Positions 8,858-17,310 of a stretch of DNA of 35,583 bases are shown here, piece by piece. The DNA comes from Actinomycetota bacterium. Lineage in GTDB: Bacteria > Actinomycetota > Thermoleophilia > Gaiellales > Gaiellaceae. The notes under the pieces were generated by a model that saw only the letters and a program-made list of their open reading frames with translations, had not been told where the DNA came from and did not search any database. The DNA lies in assembly GCA_013695385.1 (NCBI GenBank), contig JACDAN010000175.1, positions 1-35,583 on the forward strand, in the 5' to 3' direction. Each line of letters opens with the position of its first letter. Position 1 is the stretch's first letter. Both the position numbers and the translations under genes were made by a program.

Positions 8858-10848
8858 ACGCCGGCAGGGGCGGCCACGGAGCCGCGGAGACGCGCGAGCG
8901 CCTCCTCGAAATCCTCGTGCGTGACAGACGGGGTCTGCGCGTCCTCGTCCCGGGCCATCGCCGCCAGGGCGGCTTCCTGGGCAAGCGCCTTCAGATCAGC
9001 CGGCGACATGCCGTCCGTGGTTCGCGCCAACTCGTCGAAGCGGACACCCGCTGTCGGCATCCGGGCGGTATGGAGACGGAGGATCTGCAGGCGGCCGGCT
9101 TCGTCGGGAAGCCCGAGGAGAATCGTCCGTGACAACCGTCCTCCGCGCAGGATTGCCGGATCGAGCTGGTCGGGCCGATTCGTCGCTCCGATCAGGAAGA
9201 CGCCTCGCTGCCCTGCCATTCCGTCGATCTCGGCGAGCAGTTGGTTGATCTGGCTGTCGTGCACCTCGATCGATCCGCGGCGGCCGGCGATCGCGTCGAT
9301 CTCGTCCATGAAGATGATCGAGGGCCGGTTCTCCCGCGCCCGCTCGAAGAGCCGGTGGATGTTCTGCTCGGACTCGCCGACCCATTTGCTCATCACGTCC
9401 GCGCCCGAGACCGGGTAGAACGACGCCCGCGCCTGAGCCGCGAGCACCTTCGCAATCGTCGTCTTGCCGGTTCCCGGCGGGCCCGCGAGCAGCAGGCCGG
9501 TAGGGGGCTCGACCCCGAAGCGCCGTGCCGACTCGGGATCCTCGATCACCGCCTGCAGCTGCTGCAGCTGTGCCTTGATCGCCGGGTCGAGGACGAGCGA
9601 GTCCCACGTCCAGTGCTCGACTGTCGGCCGGTCCTGTCCGCCAACTCTCTCGAGCGCGCTGAGAAGGTGGGGCGTGCCGAGCTCGACGTTCTCGTTCATC
9701 TCGGCCGCCTTCCGGAAGACCTCCAGCGCGGCCATGTCGATGACCTTCTCGATCGAGGCCGGGGTCATGCCCTCGGTGCGCTGAACCAGCTCGTCGAGAT
9801 CCACCGGCCCGGTGGGCCGGTCCTCGAGCTCGGTCTCGAAGATCGCGCGGCGCGCCTCGGCATCGGGCAGGTCGATGCGGATGTGCCGGTCGAACCGACC
9901 CGGGCGGATCACCGCTGGATCGAGGTGCTGGATCGAATTCGTCGCCGCCATGACGAGCAGCTGTCGCTCGTCCCGGCTCGCCTCCAGAGCGGTGAGGAGT
10001 TGGTTCACGGTGCGGCGGGATTCCTGATCGGGCGTGTTGTCCCGTCGCTGCGCGACGGAGTCGAACTCGTCGAAGAAGAGGAGGCACGGGAGGTTCTGAA
10101 GCGCCGTATCGAACGCCTTGTCGATGTTCCTGGCCGATCCGCCCACGAGCGAGGAGATGAGATCGCCGGTCGAGACGTGAATCAGGTTCAGGTCGTACTG
10201 GCCAGCGATCGCCCGGGCGAAGAATGTCTTGCCGACGCCGGGCGGGCCGTGCAGGAGGATCCCGTTCCACTCGATGCCGTACCGCTCCGCCTCGTCGGGG
10301 TGCTCGAGCATCAGGCCCACGGTGTCGCGCACCTCCTGCTTGAGCGCGTCCATCCCGCCGACGTCCTCGAAGTCGATCAGGTCGTGGGGGCTCTCGACGT
10401 CGAAGTCGCCGCTGCCGTCGCCGCCCATCATTCCGCCGAGGGAACCGAACATCGAGCTCTGCGGCTGCTTGCGGTTCCGCTTCGTGGCGCGCTTACGCTG
10501 CTGGCCGTTCGCGGCGGGCTCGGCCTCCGCCTCAGGCTCCTGCTCCGGCTGGACCTCGCTGATATCCACCCACTGGCCGGTCTCCGGGTCGAGGGTGTAC
10601 GAACGTGACATCCCCGCTCCGGAAAACAGCGATTCAAAGAGGCCCCCAAAGGGCGAACCGGCGAAGGGATCCTGAGGTGCGTCCGGATCCTGCGCGCGGC
10701 GTTGCAGCTCCTCCTCGTAGCGCGCCTGCTCCTCGCGCATGCGCCGTGCCCGCCGGATCGAGCCGATCACGCCGGAGACGATCATGACCAGGAAGAAGAC
10801 GAGCAGGATCTCCACGCCGCGCTCATACCCACTCGGCCGCCCGGGCAA
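8854..10848 (-). CDS. membrane-anchored tandem AAA+ ATPase (CDC48/FtsH-like ATPase modules, no protease domain)
   Basis: two Walker A (GPPGVGKT, GPPGTGKT), two Walker B (LLFFDEFDS, IIFMDEIDA); N-terminal hydrophobic ILLVFFLVMIVSGVIGSI. Confidence 0.9.
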   Translation of the reverse strand: MPGRPSGYERGVEILLVFFLVMIVSGVIGSIRRARRMREEQARYEEELQRRAQDPDAPQDPFAGSPFGGLFESLFSGAGMSRSYTLDPETGQWVDISEVQPEQEPEAEAEPAANGQQRKRATKRNRKQPQSSMFGSLGGMMGGDGSGDFDVESPHDLIDFEDVGGMDALKQEVRDTVGLMLEHPDEAERYGIEWNGILLHGPPGVGKTFFARAIAGQYDLNLIHVSTGDLISSLVGGSARNIDKAFDTALQNLPCLLFFDEFDSVAQRRDNTPDQESRRTVNQLLTALEASRDERQLLVMAATNSIQHLDPAVIRPGRFDRHIRIDLPDAEARRAIFETELEDRPTGPVDLDELVQRTEGMTPASIEKVIDMAALEVFRKAAEMNENVELGTPHLLSALERVGGQDRPTVEHWTWDSLVLDPAIKAQLQQLQAVIEDPESARRFGVEPPTGLLLAGPPGTGKTTIAKVLAAQARASFYPVSGADVMSKWVGESEQNIHRLFERARENRPSIIFMDEIDAIAGRRGSIEVHDSQINQLLAEIDGMAGQRGVFLIGATNRPDQLDPAILRGGRLSRTILLGLPDEAGRLQILRLHTARMPTAGVRFDELARTTDGMSPADLKALAQEAALAAMARDEDAQTPSVTHEDFEEALARLRGSVAAPAGV

Positions 10849-10935
10849 TCGGGCGTCGCGTGCCTCGGACGGAGCATGGAGCCATGCTCTAGGTTGGCGT
10901 ACTCACAACGGAGGGAGTTACCGGTGTATGCACGA

Positions 10936-11250
10936 ATGGCGACGTTCACGGTGAACGATTCGAGCACAGCTGAGGAGATCGGCCCGAAGATTCGAGAAAT
11001 CGTTGTTCCGATCGTGGAATCGATGGCCGGTTGGCAAGGTGGGATCCAGATGCTCGACCGAGAGAGCGGCAAGCTCGCGGTCATCAATTACTTCGACACC
11101 AAGGAGAGCATGGACGCCGCCGAGTCGACGTTCGAGAGCATGCCGCAGCAGTTTCCGGAGGAGCTCAGAAACCAGATGCAGCAGGCCATGGGAGGCCGAC
11201 CGTCTGTCGAGAGATTCGAGGTGCTCTCCGAGATGAGCGCGTCCGGCTAG
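10936..11250 (+). CDS. small hypothetical protein, ABM/dimeric alpha-beta barrel-like
   Basis: MATFTVNDSSTAEEIGPKIREIVVPIVESMAGWQGGIQMLDRESGKLAVINYFDTKESM; alternative GTG start at 10924. Confidence 0.6.
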   Translation: MATFTVNDSSTAEEIGPKIREIVVPIVESMAGWQGGIQMLDRESGKLAVINYFDTKESMDAAESTFESMPQQFPEELRNQMQQAMGGRPSVERFEVLSEMSASG

Positions 11251-11272
11251 TTCGGTGTTTCGGCAGCGCCGA

Positions 11273-11278
11273 TAGAAT
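11273..11278 (+). promoter_or_regulatory. -10 promoter element TAGAAT of tRNA-Val
   Basis: TAGAAT 10 nt upstream of the tRNA 5' end. Confidence 0.5.
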
Positions 11279-11288
11279 GGGCTGCTAA

Positions 11289-11361
11289 GGGCGGTTAGCT
11301 CAGTTGGGAGAGCACCAGCTCGACAAGCTGGGGGTCACTGGTTCGAGCCCAGTACCGCCCA
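11289..11361 (+). tRNA. tRNA-Val(GAC)
   Basis: hand fold: GGGCGGT/ACCGCCC acceptor, GCTC/GAGC D-stem, CCAGC-TCGACAA-GCTGG anticodon arm, ACTGG-TTCGAGC-CCAGT T-arm; 73 nt. Confidence 0.93.
11319..11361 (+). repeat. attL: 43-bp direct repeat copy 1 (3' half of tRNA-Val)
   Basis: identical to 13393-13435; last 20 bp identical to 23324-23343. Confidence 0.85.
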
Positions 11362-11366
11362 CTTCG

Positions 11367-11390
11367 AAAGGCCCCGGAACCGGGGCCTTT
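11367..11390 (+). terminator. intrinsic terminator-like hairpin after tRNA-Val
   Basis: AAAGGCCCCGGAACCGGGGCCTTT self-complementary hairpin. Confidence 0.6.
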
Positions 11391-11443
11391 CACGTCTGGT
11401 GCTGGCCTCGAGGGCGTTCGTTACGCGGCGATACTCGCGGCCC

Positions 11444-12109
11444 TCACGGAACTTGCGGAACTTGCGGAGCTGAAAGCGCATCACTCGTCGTTGCATGTGG
11501 GCGAACCAGCATGACGATGCTGGTGGCAACGATCCAGAGGGTAAACACGAGCCAAGCGATTGGGAAGAACGGCCATCCTGCCACTCCGGCGAGCCCGAGG
11601 ATAGCGGCCAGAAATCCCAACTTCGCGAGCCACCCGGGCCAGCGCGCGTTGCCGAGCATGAGCATCCCTGCCGCGAGCGTGATCGCTGCAATCGCTACAA
11701 CAGCGGTGCTCACAAATGATCCTGTCAGGTCGAACAATGTCTGCTGAATCTCCGCGCTTCGATCATCGCGGTCGACCACAGTGAGAGCGAAGCTCGGTGC
11801 GATCAGCAGCATCGATGCAAGCCCGGTGCCACCGGCGAACAGCAACGACGCCCACCGCCGGTCAGCAGCCCGCGCCGGAAACAACGCGCCGTGAAGTCCC
11901 GCCACAAACACAAACGCAAAAAAACCGGAGAGCAGCATCAATGCTGCAGCCACCCGCGTTTGCCCACGATCGTCGCTTGCGAAGCTGGCAACTTCCTTGA
12001 GGGAATCCTCGTACCCCGGACCAATCCCCACGACCGCGCTCGCGACGAACGATGTCAGGAACAGCAAACCGCTGGTGGAGAACAGCAGATCCGAACGGCG
12101 ATTCAGCAT
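11444..12109 (-). CDS. integral membrane protein of unknown function
   Basis: several hydrophobic segments; MLNRRSDLLFSTSGLLFLTSFVASAVVGIGPGYEDSL; lower GC than core. Confidence 0.65.
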   Translation of the reverse strand: MLNRRSDLLFSTSGLLFLTSFVASAVVGIGPGYEDSLKEVASFASDDRGQTRVAAALMLLSGFFAFVFVAGLHGALFPARAADRRWASLLFAGGTGLASMLLIAPSFALTVVDRDDRSAEIQQTLFDLTGSFVSTAVVAIAAITLAAGMLMLGNARWPGWLAKLGFLAAILGLAGVAGWPFFPIAWLVFTLWIVATSIVMLVRPHATTSDALSAPQVPQVP

Positions 12110-12147
12110 CAAAATCCCTTCAATCGTGTCAGCGTACCCGCTCCAAT

Positions 12148-12819
12148 CTATCCGGCCAGCAGATCTGGCGGCGTGTCTCGCCCTTCGACGGTGACGCTCA
12201 CGCTGCTCATTCCCCCCACCGCATGTGCCAGTAACAGCCATAGCGCCGCGAATGCGAGCAGGCCTAACTCAAGGAAGCGTTCACCCGCGAGTTCAGCGGC
12301 CATCGCACCCAGAATCATGAGCGGGATGAACATGATCGAAATGAGCAGTGCCCGGCGAGCGACCTTGGATGCGACCCCGCCGACGGCTCGCAAACGCAGG
12401 CCAATCAGCAAAGCCGCAACCATTGGCCCAAAACCGCCGAAGACCGCCTGCAAAGATTCGAGCGGTTCGGCAAGTTTCAGGAGAGCCTTACTCGCCGAAG
12501 CCAAAGCGGCAAGTGACGAGAGAATTGCCGCCACGACAATCAATCGTGATCGGCCGTACTGCGTAGTGCTCCAATGGCCGAGCATCAACAAACCGAGACC
12601 CAACGGTAACCCGGCGATCTCGAATAGCAGCGGCGGCTGCACCCCTGTCAGAAGAATTGCGAGTGCCTTCACGGCCAGACACATCCCCCCAAGCGCGATC
12701 AGAATAGCCGCGCTTCTTGGTATGGCGGTAGAACGGCGGTGGAAAATCTCGGCGGGCACAGGACCAGCATACGCTTCCGATTTGGGGCTCAACCGGTACG
12801 AGTGTGGACGAAATCTCAT
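12148..12819 (-). CDS. integral membrane protein of unknown function (start uncertain, probably downstream of 12819)
   Basis: multiple hydrophobic segments; annotated start overlaps the divergent ORF start. Confidence 0.55.
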   Translation of the reverse strand: MRFRPHSYRLSPKSEAYAGPVPAEIFHRRSTAIPRSAAILIALGGMCLAVKALAILLTGVQPPLLFEIAGLPLGLGLLMLGHWSTTQYGRSRLIVVAAILSSLAALASASKALLKLAEPLESLQAVFGGFGPMVAALLIGLRLRAVGGVASKVARRALLISIMFIPLMILGAMAAELAGERFLELGLLAFAALWLLLAHAVGGMSSVSVTVEGRDTPPDLLAG

Positions 12820-13234
12820 GGGCGCGACGTTCTGCGGAGACGATCTCGTACGAGCCCATGCGCGCGCCGCATCAATCCTCGACGCGGGTGCGGACTTCGT
12901 GTCGGAGGGGCCCGCTCACGAGGTAGTGCAGGACGGTGACGCGACGGACTATTGGGAGGGCGACTCCGATGCGAGGGCCAACAGTTCGGAGGCGCAGGCA
13001 AACGTCCTGGCTTCGATTTCAGCCGTCGAAACGTTCGCTGCCGAGCAGCCGGGTAGGGGATACGAGGGGATGACGCTCGAGGAGCTTCGTAATCTCGACC
13101 CCAGCGTGAATGTAGAGATCGGCTGGGCGACCATCGACTCATACTGTGTCGAAAGCTCCGTGGGAGGACAAAGCGCGAGCTACTCGATTGCTGAGTCGCC
13201 ACTCTCGGCCAGCGTGGTCTCGCAGTCCTGCTGA
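12818..13234 (+). CDS. small protein resembling the C-terminal head of a type IV pilin/pseudopilin, no N-terminal helix
   Basis: DARANSSEAQANVLASISAVETFAAEQPGRGYEGMTLEELRNLDPSVNVEIGWATIDSYCVESSVGGQSASYSIAESPLSASVVSQSC. Confidence 0.4.
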   Translation: MGATFCGDDLVRAHARAASILDAGADFVSEGPAHEVVQDGDATDYWEGDSDARANSSEAQANVLASISAVETFAAEQPGRGYEGMTLEELRNLDPSVNVEIGWATIDSYCVESSVGGQSASYSIAESPLSASVVSQSC

Positions 13235-13392
13235 GCTTCGGCACGAGGTGGCACGCGGGGTACCACCTGGAAAGATCGTGGAAAGCAGAGGCAGCGAACT
13301 GTGGCGAACCGCCACTTGCGCCTCAACCGAAATTCGCGCTGTCTGAGTCTGCCGGGGCAGTAAAGGGGACGGACGACGAAGCGTTCGACAGT

Positions 13393-13435
13393 CTCGACAA
13401 GCTGGGGGTCACTGGTTCGAGCCCAGTACCGCCCA
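13393..13435 (+). repeat. internal att site: exact 43-bp copy of the tRNA-Val 3' half
   Basis: ctcgacaagctgggggtcactggttcgagcccagtaccgccca identical to 11319-11361. Confidence 0.85.
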
Positions 13436-13512
13436 TTTAGATCTATCTGGCGATGCGGATTCCGCATGGTTCCGTGGGTCAGCCATGCCAGGAACGCCGG
13501 GAATGCTCGTGC

Positions 13513-13538
13513 GGTGCCTACCCCGGTGCTACCCCCGG
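13513..13538 (+). repeat. candidate integrase arm-type site, left end of unit B
   Basis: GGTGCCTACCCCGGTGCTACCCCCGG; one mismatch to 23270-23295. Confidence 0.5.
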
Positions 13539-13545
13539 ATCTCGC

Positions 13546-14056
13546 CTAGCGTGGCAACGCAAGGCGCTCGAGCTCAGCCCGCAGCTCGGCGAGGCGGGTC
13601 GAGACCCAGGAGCCCGTAGTCGAGAGCTCGCGTGCGATCTCTATCGGCTTCCAGCCCTCGGAGATCGGGATCGCGATCACCCGCAGGATCGCCCTCCCGC
13701 GCGGTGAGAGTTCGGTCCACTCGATCCCGTTCGTCGGTGGCCATGGAGTCGAGTGAGACGACCCCCGGCCGCTCGCGCTCGTAGGAGTGCTCCGAGAACT
13801 TCCAGATCGTTCGGCCGAACTCAGCCCTAAGCCAGTCCGTGACCCGGAGCCGGGCGGTCGAGTGGGCGAAGCCGGCGAAGCTGCCGCGTCCCGGCTCGAA
13901 GCGGAGGGAGAGCCGCCAGATCTCGGCGATGAGGTAGCCAGCGAGCTCTTCGCGCTGGTGGTGCCTGAGGTCGAGGCGCCGGTCAGCGGCGATCACCCTC
14001 CACGCGAGCGCCTCGACGTCGACGCCGTGAAGCAGAAAAGGGCTGCTCAGAAGCAT
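13546..14056 (-). pseudogene. sigma-70-like factor with a frameshift near 13700-13745
   Basis: region-2-like RFEPGRGSFAGFAHSTARLRVTDWLRAEFGRT in one frame; HTH region-4-like LSPRGRAILRVIAIPISEGWKPIEIARELSTTGSWVSTRLAELRAELERL in the next frame. Confidence 0.6.
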
Positions 14057-14118
14057 TCAACCGCCTCCCATTGTGCACGCCGATGCGGTCGAGCCGCTCG
14101 TAGCCGAAACCCATAGGT

Positions 14119-14406
14119 GTGAACAATGTCGACACCGTAAACCGGGAGCGCCGAGTGACGATCGCAGCGCGGGTTCCGCCCGAACTCGCCGAGGCCGTGG
14201 CCGCGCTCGCCGACGCCGGCGATCGCACCGTGAGCCGCGAGGTCTTCCGGGCAATCCGAACCCATGTTGAGACGTCGGCAGTGGGTGGCAGCTCCGCAAA
14301 TGCGGTGGGCCGCAGCTCCGTCGAGGCCCCGCAGAGCGCGACGACGGGACCTCCGGTAGTCGCGAGGCAGTCGAGCCCGCCGCTGCTCGCGGGGGAAGAA
14401 CGATGA
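14119..14406 (+). CDS. ribbon-helix-helix-type small DNA-binding protein
   Basis: RRVTIAARVPPELAEAVAALADAGDRTVSREVFRAIRTHVE. Confidence 0.55.
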   Translation: MNNVDTVNRERRVTIAARVPPELAEAVAALADAGDRTVSREVFRAIRTHVETSAVGGSSANAVGRSSVEAPQSATTGPPVVARQSSPPLLAGEER

Positions 14407-14648
14407 GCCTCCCGCAGGCGTTCTTCGATGCCCTCGATGAAACCCCGAGGGACCCGAAGGGCGTTCTAACTCGGACCGCTGAAGGCGAGGTGCGGGTGGT
14501 GCCGATCTCGGCCTTCGCTGCGCTCGGGCGCACCGAGTTTCGTTCCCGCCCCCGGCTCGAGCGGGCCCAGAACCGGACCGCGCTGCTCGGCCACCTACTT
14601 GAACTCGAACGCGAACGAGAGGAGAGGGATGAGCGTCGCCCCGACTGA
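14403..14648 (+). CDS. small hypothetical protein
   Basis: 4-nt overlap with upstream ORF and overlap with downstream ORF; operon-like. Confidence 0.45.
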   Translation: MSLPQAFFDALDETPRDPKGVLTRTAEGEVRVVPISAFAALGRTEFRSRPRLERAQNRTALLGHLLELEREREERDERRPD

Positions 14649-15497
14649 CCTTGCCCGCAAACGCTGGAGGCCGGTACGCAAAGCCTTCGAGAAACAGGAA
14701 AAGCTCTCGCTCGAACTCACCCAGGCGGGAGAACGTCTCTCTGCGCTCCAGGTTGAGCTTCAGCAGGCGGCGAAGGAAGACCGAGAAGCCTATGCCGAGG
14801 CGATTGCGGCCGGCAGGGACGAGCCGCCCCGCAAGGCTGAACAGCTTGCGGTCCGGATCGACGCCGAGCAGCGGCGGGTAGACGCCTGCGTTCGGGCCGT
14901 CGAGAACGCAAGCGACGAGGTTGACAAGCTACGAGCCGAGAACGCTATGCCCTGGCGCAGAGACGTACTCGGCAAGATCACGGAGGCTCACGGCGCCTAC
15001 GAGGCGTCGATCCGCGAGGTTGAGCGATGCCGGGAAGCACTCGCCGACGAGGTCGCGCTTCACGGCTGGATCACTGACGGGATCGGCGTGTCGCCGGTTC
15101 GGGATGCGCTCTCTGGCCGCACCGCCGAAGGACGCGAGCCGCTGTCGTTCGGCCGCGTCCTGCGGGAACTGACCGAGGACGCCGGCCAGATCGCCACCTA
15201 CCTCCGCGACTTGCCGGGGCCGGTGTCGGCCAGGTCGATCATGCGCGGGGCGGAGGCCCTGGTTGGCCCGGACGTCACGCGAGAGGAAGCGCTCAATCAG
15301 GCGGGTCGACCGAGGAGCCGTTCATCCACGTGCAGAGCGAGCCGCTCAAGGTCGGCGACACGTTCTTTCATCCACCAGCGGGGGCACCCCCGGGGAAGGC
15401 GGGCCACGGCTTCTGGAAGGTTTCCTCGCTCGAGTCGGCAGCCGACGACGTCGATGCGATCGTCAAGGCCATTCGGCTCGAAACGTATGGCCCCTAA
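14629..15497 (+). pseudogene. coiled-coil hypothetical protein, frameshift near 15301-15306
   Basis: frame 1 gives the long coiled coil to REEALNQAG; continuation GSTEEPFIHVQSEPLKVGDTFFHPPAGAPPGKAGHGFWKVSSLESAADDVDAIVKAIRLETYGP* is in the adjacent frame. Confidence 0.55.
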
Positions 15498-15593
15498 CGA
15501 CCTCGGGCCAGGGCCGTGACCACGACGTCCTTCTAGGTCCACGACCCGGCCGTTTTTTAAGGAACGCCGGGCCACACGTCCCCCTAGGTTTTC

Positions 15594-16073
15594 GCGAAAA
15601 AAAGCGAGCCGTTCGAACCCGCGTTCCGGCTGACGATCGACGAGCAGGGGTGGCTCGTGCTGTTCGCGGCGGACGACGATGAGATCGCATTCGAGCACGA
15701 GGACGGTCGATTCCTAGCCTTCACGCGCGTCTCGCGCGTCGTCGACCCGAAGACAAACAAGGACGTCCCGGTGCCGAAGGACCTCGCGCAGTGGCTGCGC
15801 AAGCATCCGGCGCTCCAGCCGACGCGGGCCGCATCCGTCACCGTCGGCGGCGCGAGGGGGAAGCGTATCGACGCCGCGCCGACGCGGAGCGAGACGGACA
15901 TCTTTTGGTACCCGACGGGAGCGATGCACGCCAACCCTGATGTCCGCTGGCGAATCATCGTCCTCGACGCCGGCGGAACGCCGCTGACAATCGTTATCGG
16001 GGCGCCTAAGGTGTCGTTCGACCGGGCCCTCGGGAAGACCCGACCGCTGCTCGCGAGCATCAAGTTCGACTAA
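15594..16073 (+). CDS. hypothetical protein, probably 5'-truncated
   Basis: open frame SEPFEPAFRLTIDEQGWLVLFAADDDEIAFEHEDGRFLAFTRVSRVVDPKTN continues upstream of GTG 15657 without a good start. Confidence 0.5.
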   Translation, partial: AKKSEPFEPAFRLTIDEQGWLVLFAADDDEIAFEHEDGRFLAFTRVSRVVDPKTNKDVPVPKDLAQWLRKHPALQPTRAASVTVGGARGKRIDAAPTRSETDIFWYPTGAMHANPDVRWRIIVLDAGGTPLTIVIGAPKVSFDRALGKTRPLLASIKFD

Positions 16074-16123
16074 CCCGAGCGCACACTGGCTCACGTGGAA
16101 CTCGACGCGACGAGAAAACGCTG

Positions 16124-16209
16124 ACTTGCGGGTTTTGCAGAGCCCTCTGACGGACTCGAACCGTCGACACCCAAGCGCGGGTCACCGCGGCCACGAAAAT
16201 CCCGCAAGT
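16124..16209. repeat. inverted repeat ACTTGCGGGTTTT / AAAATCCCGCAAGT enclosing a minus-strand tRNA 3'-end-like sequence
   Basis: arms 16124-16136 and 16196-16209; interior minus strand GACGG-TTCGAGT-CCGTC T-arm. Confidence 0.5.
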
Positions 16210-16459
16210 GGGACGATTCGTCCGAGAACGAAGACCGCGTGTGCGCGCGTGGCCGCGCTTGCGTTCCCTCAGTGTTCCCTCGGACGTGCGCGCGGCTGGA
16301 TGCGGCGCTTCGAACGAGAGCACGCTCGCACAGGCGACCTTCCTATCGTTGGACGCTGATCTGGGCCGAGTTAAAACACTTGAGGCTTGAGCCGCAAAAC
16401 CATCCCGGCCGCGGGGCCGACCGAGTCTCTCGCCGCCGAAAGTTGTGGGCTGACGTCTT

Positions 16460-16735
16460 CTAGTAGGTGGCCTGGTCTGCGGTTTCGATGATGGTGGGCG
16501 GGGTCTTGACGGTGGAGTTGTTGAGGGCGCCTGAATCGAGTAGTTGCTGGCGGACTTTCTTCGCGTCTTCGACGGACCTGTATTCGGTGCGGATGAAGAC
16601 GTCGTTGGGGTTCTCGACGTTGCGGGAGACGGTGTGTCCCGTGGCGATGCCTTTACGGCCGCCTGGGTCGGAGTCGAACAGTTTCTTCCATTCGTCGTAG
16701 TCGGCTACTTCGAGGTTTAGAACCATTGCGACCAT
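16460..16735 (-). CDS. small hypothetical protein, dimeric alpha-beta barrel-like
   Basis: MVAMVLNLEVADYDEWKKLFDSDPGGRKGIATGHTVSRNVENPNDVFIRTEYRSVEDAKKV. Confidence 0.6.
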   Translation of the reverse strand: MVAMVLNLEVADYDEWKKLFDSDPGGRKGIATGHTVSRNVENPNDVFIRTEYRSVEDAKKVRQQLLDSGALNNSTVKTPPTIIETADQATY

Positions 16736-16897
16736 GCCGCTCCTCTCGTGAGCCCGTGACGATACGCACGGGGGGTCTTGGAGAACTTGTCCGCGATCAT
16801 CGTCGACCCACGTCCTGCGCGCAAGACGACTTGCAGCGATCGGGCGTCACTCACGAACACTGGCCCAGGCGAGGCGGTTCGTGCCCACCCCCGCCGA

Positions 16898-17299
16898 TCA
16901 GGTCGTGCGCAGCGCGTCGATCGTCGCCGTCTTGACGAGGCCGGAGACCGCCCGTGCCAGATCGCTATTGGACGTGACGAAGACGTCGGCCCGTAGCTGC
17001 GTCAGCGCAACGAACTCAGCGTCGAACGTTGTCTCCCACCCCAGCTGATCCGCGACCTTCCACGCCTTGCGCTGGAGCACCTTGTCGCCGAGGAAGCGAA
17101 CCTTGAGCGAGTTGATCCGCGTTACCCGCTCGAGCCCCTTTGCGGCCGAGATCTCACCCCGGCGGGCCGCTCCGTAGAGCGCCGCCAGCGCCTGCGAGCG
17201 GACCAGTGTCGGCGCGACGAGCTTGTGCTCGGCGGCGACCTCGATCTCGCCGGCGGCAATCCGGAGCAGCGTCTCGCAGTCGATGACGAACCGGGTCAA
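16898..17299 (-). CDS. PIN-domain protein (VapC-like)
   Basis: MTRFVIDCETLLRIA ... WETTFDAEFVALTQLRADVFVTSNSDLARAV; PIN acidic residues. Confidence 0.7.
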   Translation of the reverse strand: MTRFVIDCETLLRIAAGEIEVAAEHKLVAPTLVRSQALAALYGAARRGEISAAKGLERVTRINSLKVRFLGDKVLQRKAWKVADQLGWETTFDAEFVALTQLRADVFVTSNSDLARAVSGLVKTATIDALRTT

Positions 17300-17310
17300 C
17301 TCCGAGGACG

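Noticed and set aside
9241-10608. 455-aa plus ORF antisense to the AAA ATPase
   Set aside because: Shadow ORF; the minus-strand AAA motifs are decisive.
11335-11691. Minus ORF ending SKWAVLGSNQ
   Set aside because: C-terminus is antisense of tRNA-Val; the rest overlaps the better-supported membrane protein frame.
12817-12820. Shared divergent start codons of 12148-12819 (-) and 12818-13234 (+)
   Set aside because: Not taken as a real bidirectional start; the membrane-protein start is probably internal, so no special claim is made.
13180-13467. Minus ORF containing GRYWARTSDPQLVE
   Set aside because: This peptide is the antisense translation of the tRNA-Val 3' half (att copy); a typical spurious ORF.
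16126-16359. Plus ORF with LTDSNRRHP
   Set aside because: Typical spurious peptide from an antisense tRNA 3'-end-like sequence; no coding character downstream.
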